Source of the DNA: Chrysochromulina tobinii
Lineage: Eukaryota > Haptophyta > Prymnesiales > Chrysochromulinaceae
Assembly: GCA_001275005.1 (NCBI GenBank)
Contig: JWZX01002618.1
Location: 1 to 43,255 of the forward strand
Length of the DNA: 43,255 nucleotides
Reading direction: 5' to 3'
Made by a program: the position numbers and the translations under genes. The notes under the pieces were generated by a model that was not told the DNA's origin, did not search any database, and was given only the letters and a program-made list of their open reading frames with translations. Shown here piece after piece: positions 18,421 through 26,504 of this stretch (within the stretch, counting starts at the first letter, position 1; the number at the start of each line of letters is the position of its first letter).

Positions 18421-20644
18421 TCAGCGTGCGATGCCGATGGCCTCCCGCCGTCCCACGTCGACGCGCTCAGCAAGGAGCTCAGGAGCAGTTGGCTGATAGC
18501 ACCTGCCTAGCCGTGCGACGCAGGGTGCCGTGGACGCCACCCTCGACCCTAGCGCGAGCTGTAGGAAGATGCCCAAGCTCTGCCGGCGCTTCGGAAAGAG
18601 CATCCTCTCCATCCATTCAAAGTCTTTGCCAGGGCGCGCGTCAGCGTGCTCGTTGAGCTTGGTGACGCCTACCTGGGTGTAGATGCGCTGGAACTCGGCG
18701 TATTGCGCGCGCTGCTCATTCCGGTAGGGCCAGCGCCGCCCAGCCAACTCGATGGCAGTCTCGCTCAGCTCGATGGCAGTCTCGCTCAGCTCGTCGGCGC
18801 TGCTCGACACGACGCCACCTTCGGGACCGCCATTCGGAGGCTGCAGCTGCTGGTGGGCCTCGGCGAGCAGATGGGCGGCGCGCAGCTCCGCCCATCGGAA
18901 CAGCGCGACGTACTGCAGCGGCATCGAAGCCTCCTCCAGCCGTTGGACGTACTTGTGCTCACGCCCGTAGGCCGCCGTGCTGGCGCTGATCGCGTCGGCG
19001 AAGGCGTTGGCGGCCGCGAGGAGCAGCGAAGGCTTCAAAAATTGGGCGGGCCCGCCGGCGAGCTCGCCTGGGAATGCGTACGGCATAGACTCCTCTTCAG
19101 TCACGCCGTGCTCCATGAGCGAAATGTATCTCCGCACGGCGGCGCCGCCGATCGCGCCGTAGTATCCGTCGGTGAACTCTCGGATGGTGCCCTCGGCGTC
19201 GAGGGACGAGTTCCACAGCGCTTTGGCGAGCAAATAGTCCTTGAGCTGCACGAGGTCGCCGCCCTTGGAGTTGTAGTTGCCCTCCTCGAAGACGCCCTTA
19301 ACGCCATGCTCGTGGTACGTGCGCAGGTTGGGCACGAGCGTGTGCACGTTGGCGTACGGCACGAAGTAGCCGTCGAAGTCGGTCGTGTAGTCCCAGACGT
19401 AGATGCGCTGCGTCTTCTGCTTCCAGCCGCGCAGGTCGGCGAGGAACTTGGCATTGTTCGGGTGCGTGAGCGGATGCGCAAAGGTCGCCCTCGAGGGCGC
19501 ACAGCCGTATGATCACGTTCGGGCGCGGCTTCAGCTCGCTCGTGGGCGGTGAGCGCGACCACTGGTAAGCGAGGGTATCGAGGGCCACTTGTGGGAACTC
19601 ATCCCTGATGGCGTCGGCGATGCGATTGACCGCGAGCAGCATGGGCGCGATCTGGGCACCGTGCTTGCGCGCGAGCTCTTGCTCAGCGCGCGACTGGCAG
19701 TAGTTGCCATTGTCCATCTGAGAGACGGAGAGGATGCGGCGCTCGGGCTGCGCCCGCAGCTCTTCACGCACTCGCTCGATTAGGAAGTCGACGAGCGCCG
19801 TAGAGGACCAGCAGAGCTGGCCGTTGGCACCGGCGTACGGCGGGTAGAACCAGTCAGGGTGCTCATGGAACGCGGCGCCCGGGTGTGCGTTCTGGTTCGC
19901 CTCCTCGGCCTCAGCTCTGCTCCGCTGGGCGACGAGGTTGTAAGCCGTATGCACGAATCCGGGCGGGTTGGCGTACCCTACGTGCGAGCCAAGGGCGGCC
20001 GACTGGTTCGAGGTGTCGCCATTGTAGCCCACGCGCGTCGCCCAAGCCGGCGAGAGCAGAATCGCGATCTGGTTGTTGTCGCGGTATTCGAAGTGCGGGC
20101 TCGACTCGCGCCTCACGAAGGCGGGCAGCTGCGACGGGCACTCGGCTGGGACGATGGTCTCGTCGGGGGCGAGGAAGCGGTACCCAAGGTGCTCGAGCAG
20201 CTGGTACGCGGCATACAGCGCGCCGCGGTCGGGGCCACCACTCACGATCGTGCTGCCGCTCGCGGCGAGCAGCGTCGTGTCAAGCAGCGTCGTCTCGCCC
20301 GCCTGCTGCAGCGCATCTGCTGGCGCGCCGAGCGCGAGCGCGGCGCCGCGCCCGACGGCCAGCTGTTGCGTACCGCCCGGCTCCGGCGCGCCGATGTCGA
20401 ACGCGCGGAAAGGGCAAAGCTTCGAGAGGAAGCTCTGCAGCTCCTTGGCTGCCAGCTGCTCCGAGGGTGTGGCATCGGAAGCGAGGGCGATACGCACCGG
20501 GAGGTTGGCAGAGACGCCTTCGACCGGTGGCTGCAGTAGCTGTGGCTGCAGCAGTGCCCGAGCGCTGTGATCCTCGATGACTAAGGGCGATTGGAGCGAG
20601 GACACCAAGGCGATTGGACTGAGTAAGCAGACCCTGATCCACAT
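18421..20644 (-). CDS. Secreted DUF4838 / glycoside-hydrolase-like protein with a one-base frameshift
   Basis: ATG at 20644 gives a signal peptide (MWIRVCLLSPIALVSSLQ). The first 387 codons (20644-19484) contain the alpha-glucuronidase-like N-terminal domain (LGYRFLAPDETIVP) and the start of DUF4838 (SVSQMDNGNYC, YQWSRSPP, NVIIRLCALEGD). One extra C at 19483/19484 breaks the frame. From 19482 the next frame continues the same domain without loss (FAHPLTHPNNAKFL, IYVWDYTTDF, GVKGVFEEG) to the stop at 18421, about 740 residues in all. Families with this architecture act on polysaccharides outside the cell, but the substrate is unknown. The break is in the best-conserved part and the downstream half is undamaged, so a sequencing error, a very recent mutation or +1 frameshifting are all possible. 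It is divergent from the lumen pentapeptide gene. Confidence 0.82.
18746..18787 (-). repeat. 21-bp in-frame tandem duplication (ELSETAI x2)
   Basis: Two near-identical 21-base units in the DUF4838 gene encode ELSETAI twice followed by EL; in frame, so tolerated. Confidence 0.88.
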
Positions 20645-20718
20645 GCAAAGACGAGGCCAGATTTGGGTTTTTCTTCGGGGGGCTTTTTAATTGACCCTGT
20701 CATCACCTACTAGGATTG
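20645..20718. promoter_or_regulatory. 74-bp bidirectional promoter
   Basis: Only 74 bases separate the ATG codons of the DUF4838 and pentapeptide genes. It contains T-rich runs (GGGTTTTTCTTC, GCTTTTTAATTG) but no TATA consensus. Both 5' untranslated regions must be very short or overlap the other gene. Confidence 0.6.
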
Positions 20719-21309
20719 ATGATGTCGGCAAGACGCTTCGTGGCTCCGACGCTTCTCATCTGCGCATCTTCGGCACACGCCCTGCGTTTGCCGACGATCG
20801 CGTCACGCGCCGCAGCTCACGTAGCACTCGCCTGCGGGCTCGCTTGCGGCCCTGCACTCCTCGTACCCGAGGCAGCACTAGCCGTGTCCGGCGGCGGCAA
20901 GGACTACAGTGGCTCGAGCGTCGAGAACCAGGACTTTTCCGGCCAAGTGCTCAGTGGCAAAGAGTTTCGTGGCATTCGCGGCGCGGGCGCCATCTTCAAG
21001 GGCGCCAAGCTCGACTCGACCTCGTTCTTCAAGGCGGATCTATCAAATGCAATCTTCGAGGGGGCTGATCTCTCGGCCGCCTCGCTTGAAGAGGCAGGAC
21101 TCGATGGCGCAAACTTTCAGAATGCGGTCCTTACGTCAGCCTACCTGACGTCCACCATCAGTGATGCTGATAAGATCACCGGCGCCGATTTCAGTGAGGC
21201 CGTCATGCCGCCAAAGACGCAACAATTGCTGTGCGGCCGCGAGGACGCCACTGGCACCAACCCGAAGACGGGCGTGGAGACTCGGGGGTCACTCATGTGC
21301 CCCGATTGA
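20719..21309 (+). CDS. Thylakoid-lumen pentapeptide-repeat protein
   Basis: 196 residues from ATG at 20719 (a second ATG follows directly). The N-terminus is tripartite: a signal peptide (RRFVAPTLLICASSAHA), a short Arg/Ser transit stretch (LRLPTIASRAAAH), then a hydrophobic lumen-transfer segment ending in an A-x-A-type site (PALLVPEAALA). The mature part (about residues 58-142) holds some fourteen A(N/D)LxG-type pentapeptides, for example KGAKLDS, KADLSN, EGADLSA, DGANFQN, which fold into a right-handed beta helix. A Cys pair (LLCGRED ... LMCPD) lies in the tail. This matches the small lumenal pentapeptide proteins of plants and algae (TL15/TL17 type), whose exact role is unknown. The signal peptide before the transit peptide is the main evidence in this window for a secondary plastid. 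Confidence 0.9.
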   Translation: MMSARRFVAPTLLICASSAHALRLPTIASRAAAHVALACGLACGPALLVPEAALAVSGGGKDYSGSSVENQDFSGQVLSGKEFRGIRGAGAIFKGAKLDSTSFFKADLSNAIFEGADLSAASLEEAGLDGANFQNAVLTSAYLTSTISDADKITGADFSEAVMPPKTQQLLCGREDATGTNPKTGVETRGSLMCPD

Positions 21310-22201
21310 TTGATTCGATGGGAACGGGACGAGCGGGTCGCTGGCAGCGGCATCACCTCGTGGATATGTAAATGTTGGGGGGGTCCCGGGCATGTCCCGC
21401 ACAGAGCCTGAGGGACCGCGGCGGCAAGGACAGTCGCACAGCGACTTGAGCAAGCGTTGGGCCCACAGCGAGGACCGCCGCCGAGGCGGGCCTGCGGCCG
21501 TCGGCAAGGGCAGATATATCTGCATTCCAGCCGGAGGACCCCGGCGCTCTTCTCGCTCGATGCCCCTTGCGGGGTTGGGCGGCCCCCCTTCGAAGCTACA
21601 AGCTTGGTCCGCCGGTACTGGACCGAACCGGGAACTGCGGCAGGCCCCTTGCGGCTCTACCTTTCGTCAGTGTTATTCGCTACACCTTGCTTGGGCGCTA
21701 CCATTGGGCGAGGACGACTCGACCGGCTAAAGCCGTAAGGCCTTTCATCGTATGGGGTATGGCCACACGCGCTGGAGAGCCCGGGCCAGGCCGGGCGGGG
21801 GACGCGGCGGGAGTGCGGGAGCCGGGACGCGGTCCGCGCCGGTGCGAATTGCCACGCGGATTCGTGCATGCTGCTCCGCTCTCAGACCGTCGCCCGAAAA
21901 ATGAACAATAAATAATATATAAGTACGTCCACGATCGTCCTGTACCCCTCCCGTGTTGTAATCCGAGTTTTCTTCTCGTCCGAGCCCGAGGCCGACTCAT
22001 CGTTTAGGTCGTACGTCTGTCCCCGGAAAACGGGTGGGGGAGGCGGAAGGGGGAAGGTGGCTCGCCAGCTGTCCGGCTCTCTCGTGCCTCTTCTCGTGCC
22101 TGGCGTCGCTTGTGGCATGTTGTTTCCTCTCGCTTCTCCGTGAAAAGTAGCAGCGCCCGTCCTCTCACTCACGCGAGGTTGCGAGTGGCGCCTGCGCGAC
22201 G
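21310..22201. other. Convergent intergenic region, no gene seen
   Basis: 890 bases between the stops of the pentapeptide gene and CDC16. It contains small hairpins (for example GGTCC...GGACC near 21605-21625) and an A/T-rich block (about 21895-21925, AATAAATAATATATAAG) that could hold polyadenylation signals. No coding pattern recognised on either strand. Confidence 0.5.
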
Positions 22202-24016
22202 TCAGGCGCCGACGTCCATGGCAGCGCTGCTGCTGGCGCCCACGGCAGCGCGCGAAGAGCCAGGCATGGCGAAGGTGACGCCGTCAAGGTTGGTCGGGTC
22301 CTCAAGGGTATTCTGAAGCGCCTCTGAGAGCATCTCGCACGTGAAGGTATCGTCGGGCTTGAGTGAGAGCGACTGGTGGTAGAGCTCGATGGCCCCATCG
22401 AGGTTGCCGCTCAGGTGGAGCGTGAAGCCGAGCGCCGAGTACGTGGAGGCGACGCGCGGGTTGATGGAGAGCGCGGCGCGGTACCACTTGGCAGCATTGC
22501 TGAAGTCGCGCAGCTTGCGATACGCGTGCCCGAGGTTGAAGACCGAGGGCTCCCGCACGGCCTCATCGTACTCGTTGCACCCCTCGGCCACCCGCAAGAA
22601 GAAGCTGACCGCGGCCTCGTACTCGCCCTCGTGAAAGTGCAGGACGCCTAGCTCGTGCAGGACGAGCGGGTCCGTCGGGCAGATCTCCTGCGCTTGCCGA
22701 ATGTACTGCAGCGCGAGGTGCAGGTGGTTGGTGCGCAGGTACTCCATCCCGATGCCGAGCCAAGGGATGTGAGAGCCGGGGAAGAGGCGCGAGGCCGTGC
22801 GGTAGGCAGCCATAGCCTGATCCGACTCGTCCTGCGCCGCGAAGGCGTGCCCGAAGCCGACCCAGGCGGGAACAAAGCGGTGGTTGAGTGTGGTCGCCTT
22901 CGAGAAGTATCGGCGCGCGTTCTCGAAGTCGCCGATGAGATGATAATAGCAGCCGACCGCATACCACGAGACGGCGGTCGAGGGGTACTCTTCGACGAGC
23001 TGATGTGCAAGGGAGAAGAGCTCCGAGCGCAGATCAAGGCGCACCATCGAGCACACGTGCACCGGGAGTACGTGTTGCTGGAAGGGGTCCTTCGAAAGGA
23101 CCCGTGACGAGAGCTTGTAGCACGCGCGGTAGTGCCCGTGCGCATACTCGTACTCAGCGGCCGCCGTCAACATGTCGACATTCTCGCGCAGCTCGAGGAT
23201 ACCCGCGCGCTCGCCACACAAGCCCTCCGCGACGGCGTCGGCTGCGGCGCGTGCGGAGGCCTCGTCCGCGTGCTGGGGCGCGGTCAGGCCGAAGGCGCCG
23301 ACGCCGAGCGCGCCCACCAGCCCGGAGGCTCCTAGGCCACTGCGAGCGATCTCCTCGTCTTCCTCGTCCGCGAGGTACTTGTCCGCAAGCACGCGCCCCT
23401 CGTCGGGCTCGAGCTTGCACCGGTAGTACACGCGCAACCACTCGGCGTCGACGGCTTGCAGCTTGGGCTCGAGCGACTCGAGCAGTGCGCGCTGCTCCGT
23501 CGTCGAGATCATGTGATTCGACACGATCCGGTTGAGCGCCTCGTAGCATAGAGCGTCTGCGTGCAGAGCAGCCATGTAGCAGCGAGCCGCGAGGGGCCAG
23601 TTCTCCTGCGACTCGTACACCGAACCCTTGAGCAGCTGCATCGCCGCGAGCATTCTTACCTGCCCGTCGTCCCCGCCATCGCGCGCCGTCTCCTCGCTCA
23701 CAGCCTGCAGCGCCGCCTCGTCAAGCGTTGCGAGGCACTCGTCCAGCTCGAGGCACTCGGCGAGGCACTTGGCTGTCAGGTAGCGGAATCGCGACGATGC
23801 GGTCGCCTGCTGCGTGCGGTGCAGCACGTGCAGCGCCCGCCGGTGCTGCTTCGTGTACATATACGCCTGCACAAGCCGGTACACATCGTCGGGCTCGTTG
23901 TTTGAGAGCGTGACAAGCTTGTCGGCGAAGAAAATGGCATTCTCGTACAGGTGCTTGCCGAGCGAGTCCTGCACGATGGCGCGCAATCGCTCCAGGTGAT
24001 CGCTGTTGGAAGCCAT
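22202..24016 (-). CDS. CDC16: Anaphase-promoting complex subunit 6 (CDC16/APC6)
   Basis: 604 residues from ATG at 24016 (ATGGCT). The protein is almost entirely TPR repeats. It opens with the CDC16-type start (DHLERLRAIVQDSLGKHLYE, then AIFFADKLVTLSNNEPDDVYRL) and continues with YLTAKCLAECLELDECL, LHELGVLHFHEGEYEAAVSFF, FNLGHAYRKLRDFSNAAKWY and the final TPR with LKPDDTFTCEMLSEAL. CDC16 is a structural TPR subunit of the APC/C ubiquitin ligase that drives the metaphase-anaphase transition and mitotic exit. Length fits the family (about 560-650). A roughly 60-residue acidic/Ala-Gly-rich insertion (DEEDEEIA ... LGVGAFGL) lies in the middle. No introns. Divergent from the SDR gene, with a 15-bp inverted repeat near both starts. 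Confidence 0.95.
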   Translation of the reverse strand: MASNSDHLERLRAIVQDSLGKHLYENAIFFADKLVTLSNNEPDDVYRLVQAYMYTKQHRRALHVLHRTQQATASSRFRYLTAKCLAECLELDECLATLDEAALQAVSEETARDGGDDGQVRMLAAMQLLKGSVYESQENWPLAARCYMAALHADALCYEALNRIVSNHMISTTEQRALLESLEPKLQAVDAEWLRVYYRCKLEPDEGRVLADKYLADEEDEEIARSGLGASGLVGALGVGAFGLTAPQHADEASARAAADAVAEGLCGERAGILELRENVDMLTAAAEYEYAHGHYRACYKLSSRVLSKDPFQQHVLPVHVCSMVRLDLRSELFSLAHQLVEEYPSTAVSWYAVGCYYHLIGDFENARRYFSKATTLNHRFVPAWVGFGHAFAAQDESDQAMAAYRTASRLFPGSHIPWLGIGMEYLRTNHLHLALQYIRQAQEICPTDPLVLHELGVLHFHEGEYEAAVSFFLRVAEGCNEYDEAVREPSVFNLGHAYRKLRDFSNAAKWYRAALSINPRVASTYSALGFTLHLSGNLDGAIELYHQSLSLKPDDTFTCEMLSEALQNTLEDPTNLDGVTFAMPGSSRAAVGASSSAAMDVGA

Positions 24017-24257
24017 CGCCCGACAGTCGCCCGACACGCGGCGGCGCGCGCGTCACCGCCACCCCTTCGGCGAAGCGCAAACATAAAGGAGTTTGTAACT
24101 CGTTTGTAAACGAATCAAACTTCGCAGCTGCTATGCTCGACATGTAATCGTGAAGGCAACTTTGTTTGCCGAAGTTTGCCTTCGCTCCGTTTCGGAGCGC
24201 CGTCGCCGCGTGTCGGGCGACTAATGCCGCCTAAGGGGGTAGGTCACCTACCCCCTT
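24017..24257. promoter_or_regulatory. Bidirectional promoter CDC16 / SDR with symmetric 15-bp inverted repeat
   Basis: GTCGCCCGACACGCG at 24026-24040 is exactly the reverse complement of 24207-24221. Each arm therefore reads CGCGTGTCGGGCGAC toward its own gene, 9 bases before the CDC16 ATG and 2 bases before an ATG at 24224. The middle holds an A/T-rich stretch (about 24080-24122) and hairpins (24152-24183, and CGCTCCG/CGGAGCG at 24183-24199). Confidence 0.7.
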
Positions 24258-24265
24258 ATGCCGCC
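24224..24265 (+). mobile_element. 26-bp palindromic insertion flanked by 8-bp direct repeats
   Basis: ATGCCGCC occurs at 24224-24231 and 24258-24265. Between them is a 26-base insert whose arms AAGGGGGTAGGT and ACCTACCCCCTT pair around one central base. Removing 34 bases restores a single ATGCCGCC start. The pattern resembles an 8-bp target-site duplication (hAT-like transposons make 8 bp) around fused terminal inverted repeats, but no transposase is present. Confidence 0.6.
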
Positions 24266-25709
24266 ACACCTCATTCAGCGGCGCCCGAAGAAGGAGGACC
24301 GCAAGCTCGCCGAGGGCAAGGACCCAAAGGCCAAGAAGCTCACGCCCGCGGAGCAGGAGGAGGCGGATGAGAAGGCACTCGAGGAAGCGTGCGAGAAGTG
24401 GTGCGCACGCATGATACGCATCGTGATGGTCGGCAGCATGCTCATGGGTTTGCTCACACCCTTGTACGAATTCATCACGCGCGCCCCTGTGATCGTCAAA
24501 CCTACGGACCTGAGCGGCCGAACCTTTGTCATCACCGGTGCCACCGACGGCGTTGGCACGGCCGCCGCGCGCAGGCTGGCAAAGGATGGCGCGCGAATCA
24601 TCATCGGCTCACGCAACATGAGCCGCGGGGAGGCAGCGGCCGCAATTCTCCGTCGCGAGACGGGCAACGCGGCCATCGAGGTGCGCTACCTCGACCTCGC
24701 CAACCTGAGCTCGGTCGCCGACTTTGCCGCCTCGCTCACCAGCGCGTCGTCTGAGGACGACGAGGCTGGCAGCGGCGAGCCGATCACCGGGCTGCTCAAC
24801 AATGCGGGGAGCCTCGAGAATGCGTGCTCGCCAACGCTCGACGGCTTCGAGACGGCCACGCAGGTCAACTACCTCGCCCCGGCGCTGCTCACGCATCTGC
24901 TGCTTCCACAGCTTGAGCAGTCGGTCGGCGCACGCGTGGTTCACGTGGCCTGCCCTGTGACAGAGAAAGCAAAGCTCACGCTCGAGCATCTCGAGCCGCT
25001 CCCGCTCGTGCCCGACGAGTCCGCGCCCGCGTGCGACGTGTTCCAGCGCTACGGCACCGCCAAGCTCATGACCCTCGCCTTCAGCAGCACGTTGGCCAAG
25101 CGGCTCGCGAGCCGGCGAGGCGCCGTACTGGGCGTCTTCCCGGTGACCACCAACGCCTTCGACCCGGTCGCTGTGGACACCGCCTTTTCTGAAACCCAGC
25201 CGGCAGCGCCCTCGGGCCGGCGGCGCGTGGGCTTCATGCCGCAGATGCTCATCCGCCAGGCCCTCGGCTGGGTGCTCTCGCCGCTGCTGTCGCCGATCGG
25301 GCGCCGACTCGGGCGCCTCTTCCTGCGTTCAGCTGAGACGGCAGGCCTCGGCCTCGTCCATATGGCCACCGCGCCGCAACTCACGCGCGTGAGCGGCAAG
25401 GTGTTCAGCCTGCAGAGCGCAAGCGCCCTCAGCCGCGAGGCCGGCTGCACCCTCGACCCCGAGCAGTGCGGCCTTGTCGCGCAGACGTGGCCCGACCCCG
25501 CGGCGCTCGAGAAGCTCTGGCAGGAGACCGAGGCAGCGCTCGCACCGTGGCTCCGACGGGCGGCGGCTAGCGGCGCTCACGGCGAGGGCAGGGGCGCCGG
25601 TGGTGGAGCAGGAGCTGCGGCTGGCGGCGGCGTCCCGCACTCAAAGCAGCAGCGCTCTGAACCGCCCAGCACACCGGAGCCTGCGTGGCCGGTCGAGGAC
25701 GACTTTTGA
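24258..25709 (+). CDS. Membrane-anchored short-chain dehydrogenase/reductase (RDH/WWOX-like)
   Basis: 483 residues from ATG at 24258. A basic/acidic N-terminus (KKEDRKLAEGKDPKAKK) is followed by a membrane anchor (about residues 52-72). The Rossmann fold starts at TGATDGVG with the basic RN after strand 2 (GSRN, NADP-type). Further SDR signatures are LLNNAG, the helix-4 Asn (QVNYLAP) and the catalytic YGTAK. The catalytic Ser usually found as VSS is replaced: the strand reads VVHVACPV. Oxidoreductase activity on a lipid or retinoid-like substrate is the family norm, but the missing Ser makes normal catalysis doubtful. The C-terminal 60 residues are Gly/Ala/Pro-rich. An out-of-frame ATG at 24224, created by the palindromic insertion, overlaps its start and ends at 24370, so translation may be reduced. 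Confidence 0.85.
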   Translation: MPPHLIQRRPKKEDRKLAEGKDPKAKKLTPAEQEEADEKALEEACEKWCARMIRIVMVGSMLMGLLTPLYEFITRAPVIVKPTDLSGRTFVITGATDGVGTAAARRLAKDGARIIIGSRNMSRGEAAAAILRRETGNAAIEVRYLDLANLSSVADFAASLTSASSEDDEAGSGEPITGLLNNAGSLENACSPTLDGFETATQVNYLAPALLTHLLLPQLEQSVGARVVHVACPVTEKAKLTLEHLEPLPLVPDESAPACDVFQRYGTAKLMTLAFSSTLAKRLASRRGAVLGVFPVTTNAFDPVAVDTAFSETQPAAPSGRRRVGFMPQMLIRQALGWVLSPLLSPIGRRLGRLFLRSAETAGLGLVHMATAPQLTRVSGKVFSLQSASALSREAGCTLDPEQCGLVAQTWPDPAALEKLWQETEAALAPWLRRAAASGAHGEGRGAGGGAGAAAGGGVPHSKQQRSEPPSTPEPAWPVEDDF

Positions 25710-26504
25710 GAGCCTGCAGCCACACGCTCTCCAGAGGGGCACCGAGCGACGCGCGGCCACAACCTGCCGATAATCCGCACATTCAACTTCCCACGGGACC
25801 CCGCGTACAGGTTACACGCTGCAGCAATGCTGTACATCTTTCAGTGTCCCGAGTGTCGTGTGTACACGACCGATGACAGCCGCGCGCACCGTTATGGGCG
25901 CCAGTGCCGTGCCCTGAAGTCTTCAATCGCTAATGCTTCGATCAGCTCGGCTTGAAGCTCAGGCTATAAGACCGTTAGCTTAAACACAGCGTAAACTCCT
26001 CGTGTACCGCGCAACACCCGGCGCGCGTGCACCGTGACGGCCTCGCACCTCCGTCTGGGATCGGCGGGTCGTGCCTTAAGCCGGGAGGGGGTGACTTAAG
26101 CCGCGCCGGTACTTAAGTCGGGTCACCGCGACTTAAGATGAAATCTCCCTTAAGTCACCGCGACCGGCTTAAGTCACCCCCTACCGGCTTAAGGCACGAC
26201 CCCGCCGATCCCAGACGCTCGTTCTCGAACCGCAACCGGACGCGGGCTGCTCGACGGGCTGCTTACGGGCTGCTCGCTCGGCTGAGCTCGCCCGATCGGT
26301 GCGTGGATCCCGCCGCGGCCGCAGCCCCGGCGGTCCGAGCTCCCGCGCGACTCGCTACTCGTACTCCCGCCGGTCGGCCCGTCCGCCCGCTCAATAAAAC
26401 TCGACAATAAAACCCTTGAATAACCCTTAACGGGCGCACCTATGGCGCACCTACCTCCTACGCTATAGTTGCTAGCCTCGCTCTACCAACGAAACAAGCT
26501 CCGC
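25710..26504. other. Convergent intergenic region carrying a foldback element
   Basis: Between the stops of the SDR and DGAT2 genes. It holds the foldback element at 26052-26217 and two AATAAA hexamers (about 26393 and 26405) inside a small repeat (CAATAAAAC). No gene seen. Confidence 0.55.
26052..26217. mobile_element. Foldback / MITE-like element with ~52-bp terminal inverted repeats
   Basis: The left arm 26052-26103 is the reverse complement of 26165-26217 apart from one gap and one mismatch. Both arms begin CGTCTGGGATCGGC and include TCGTGCCTTAAGCC and GGGGGTGACTTAAGCC. CTTAAG occurs seven times in 166 bases. The trinucleotide CTC directly flanks both ends, a possible 3-bp target duplication. 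No coding capacity, so non-autonomous if mobile. Confidence 0.75.

Noticed and set aside
24232-26217. Homology between the SDR palindrome and the foldback element
   Set aside because: Both contain runs of C with CTACC, but the order of bases differs and no long match exists.
26390-26415. Paired AATAAA hexamers as the SDR poly(A) signal
   Set aside because: They lie about 690 bases past the SDR stop and beyond the foldback element; may be chance. Mentioned only in the region note.
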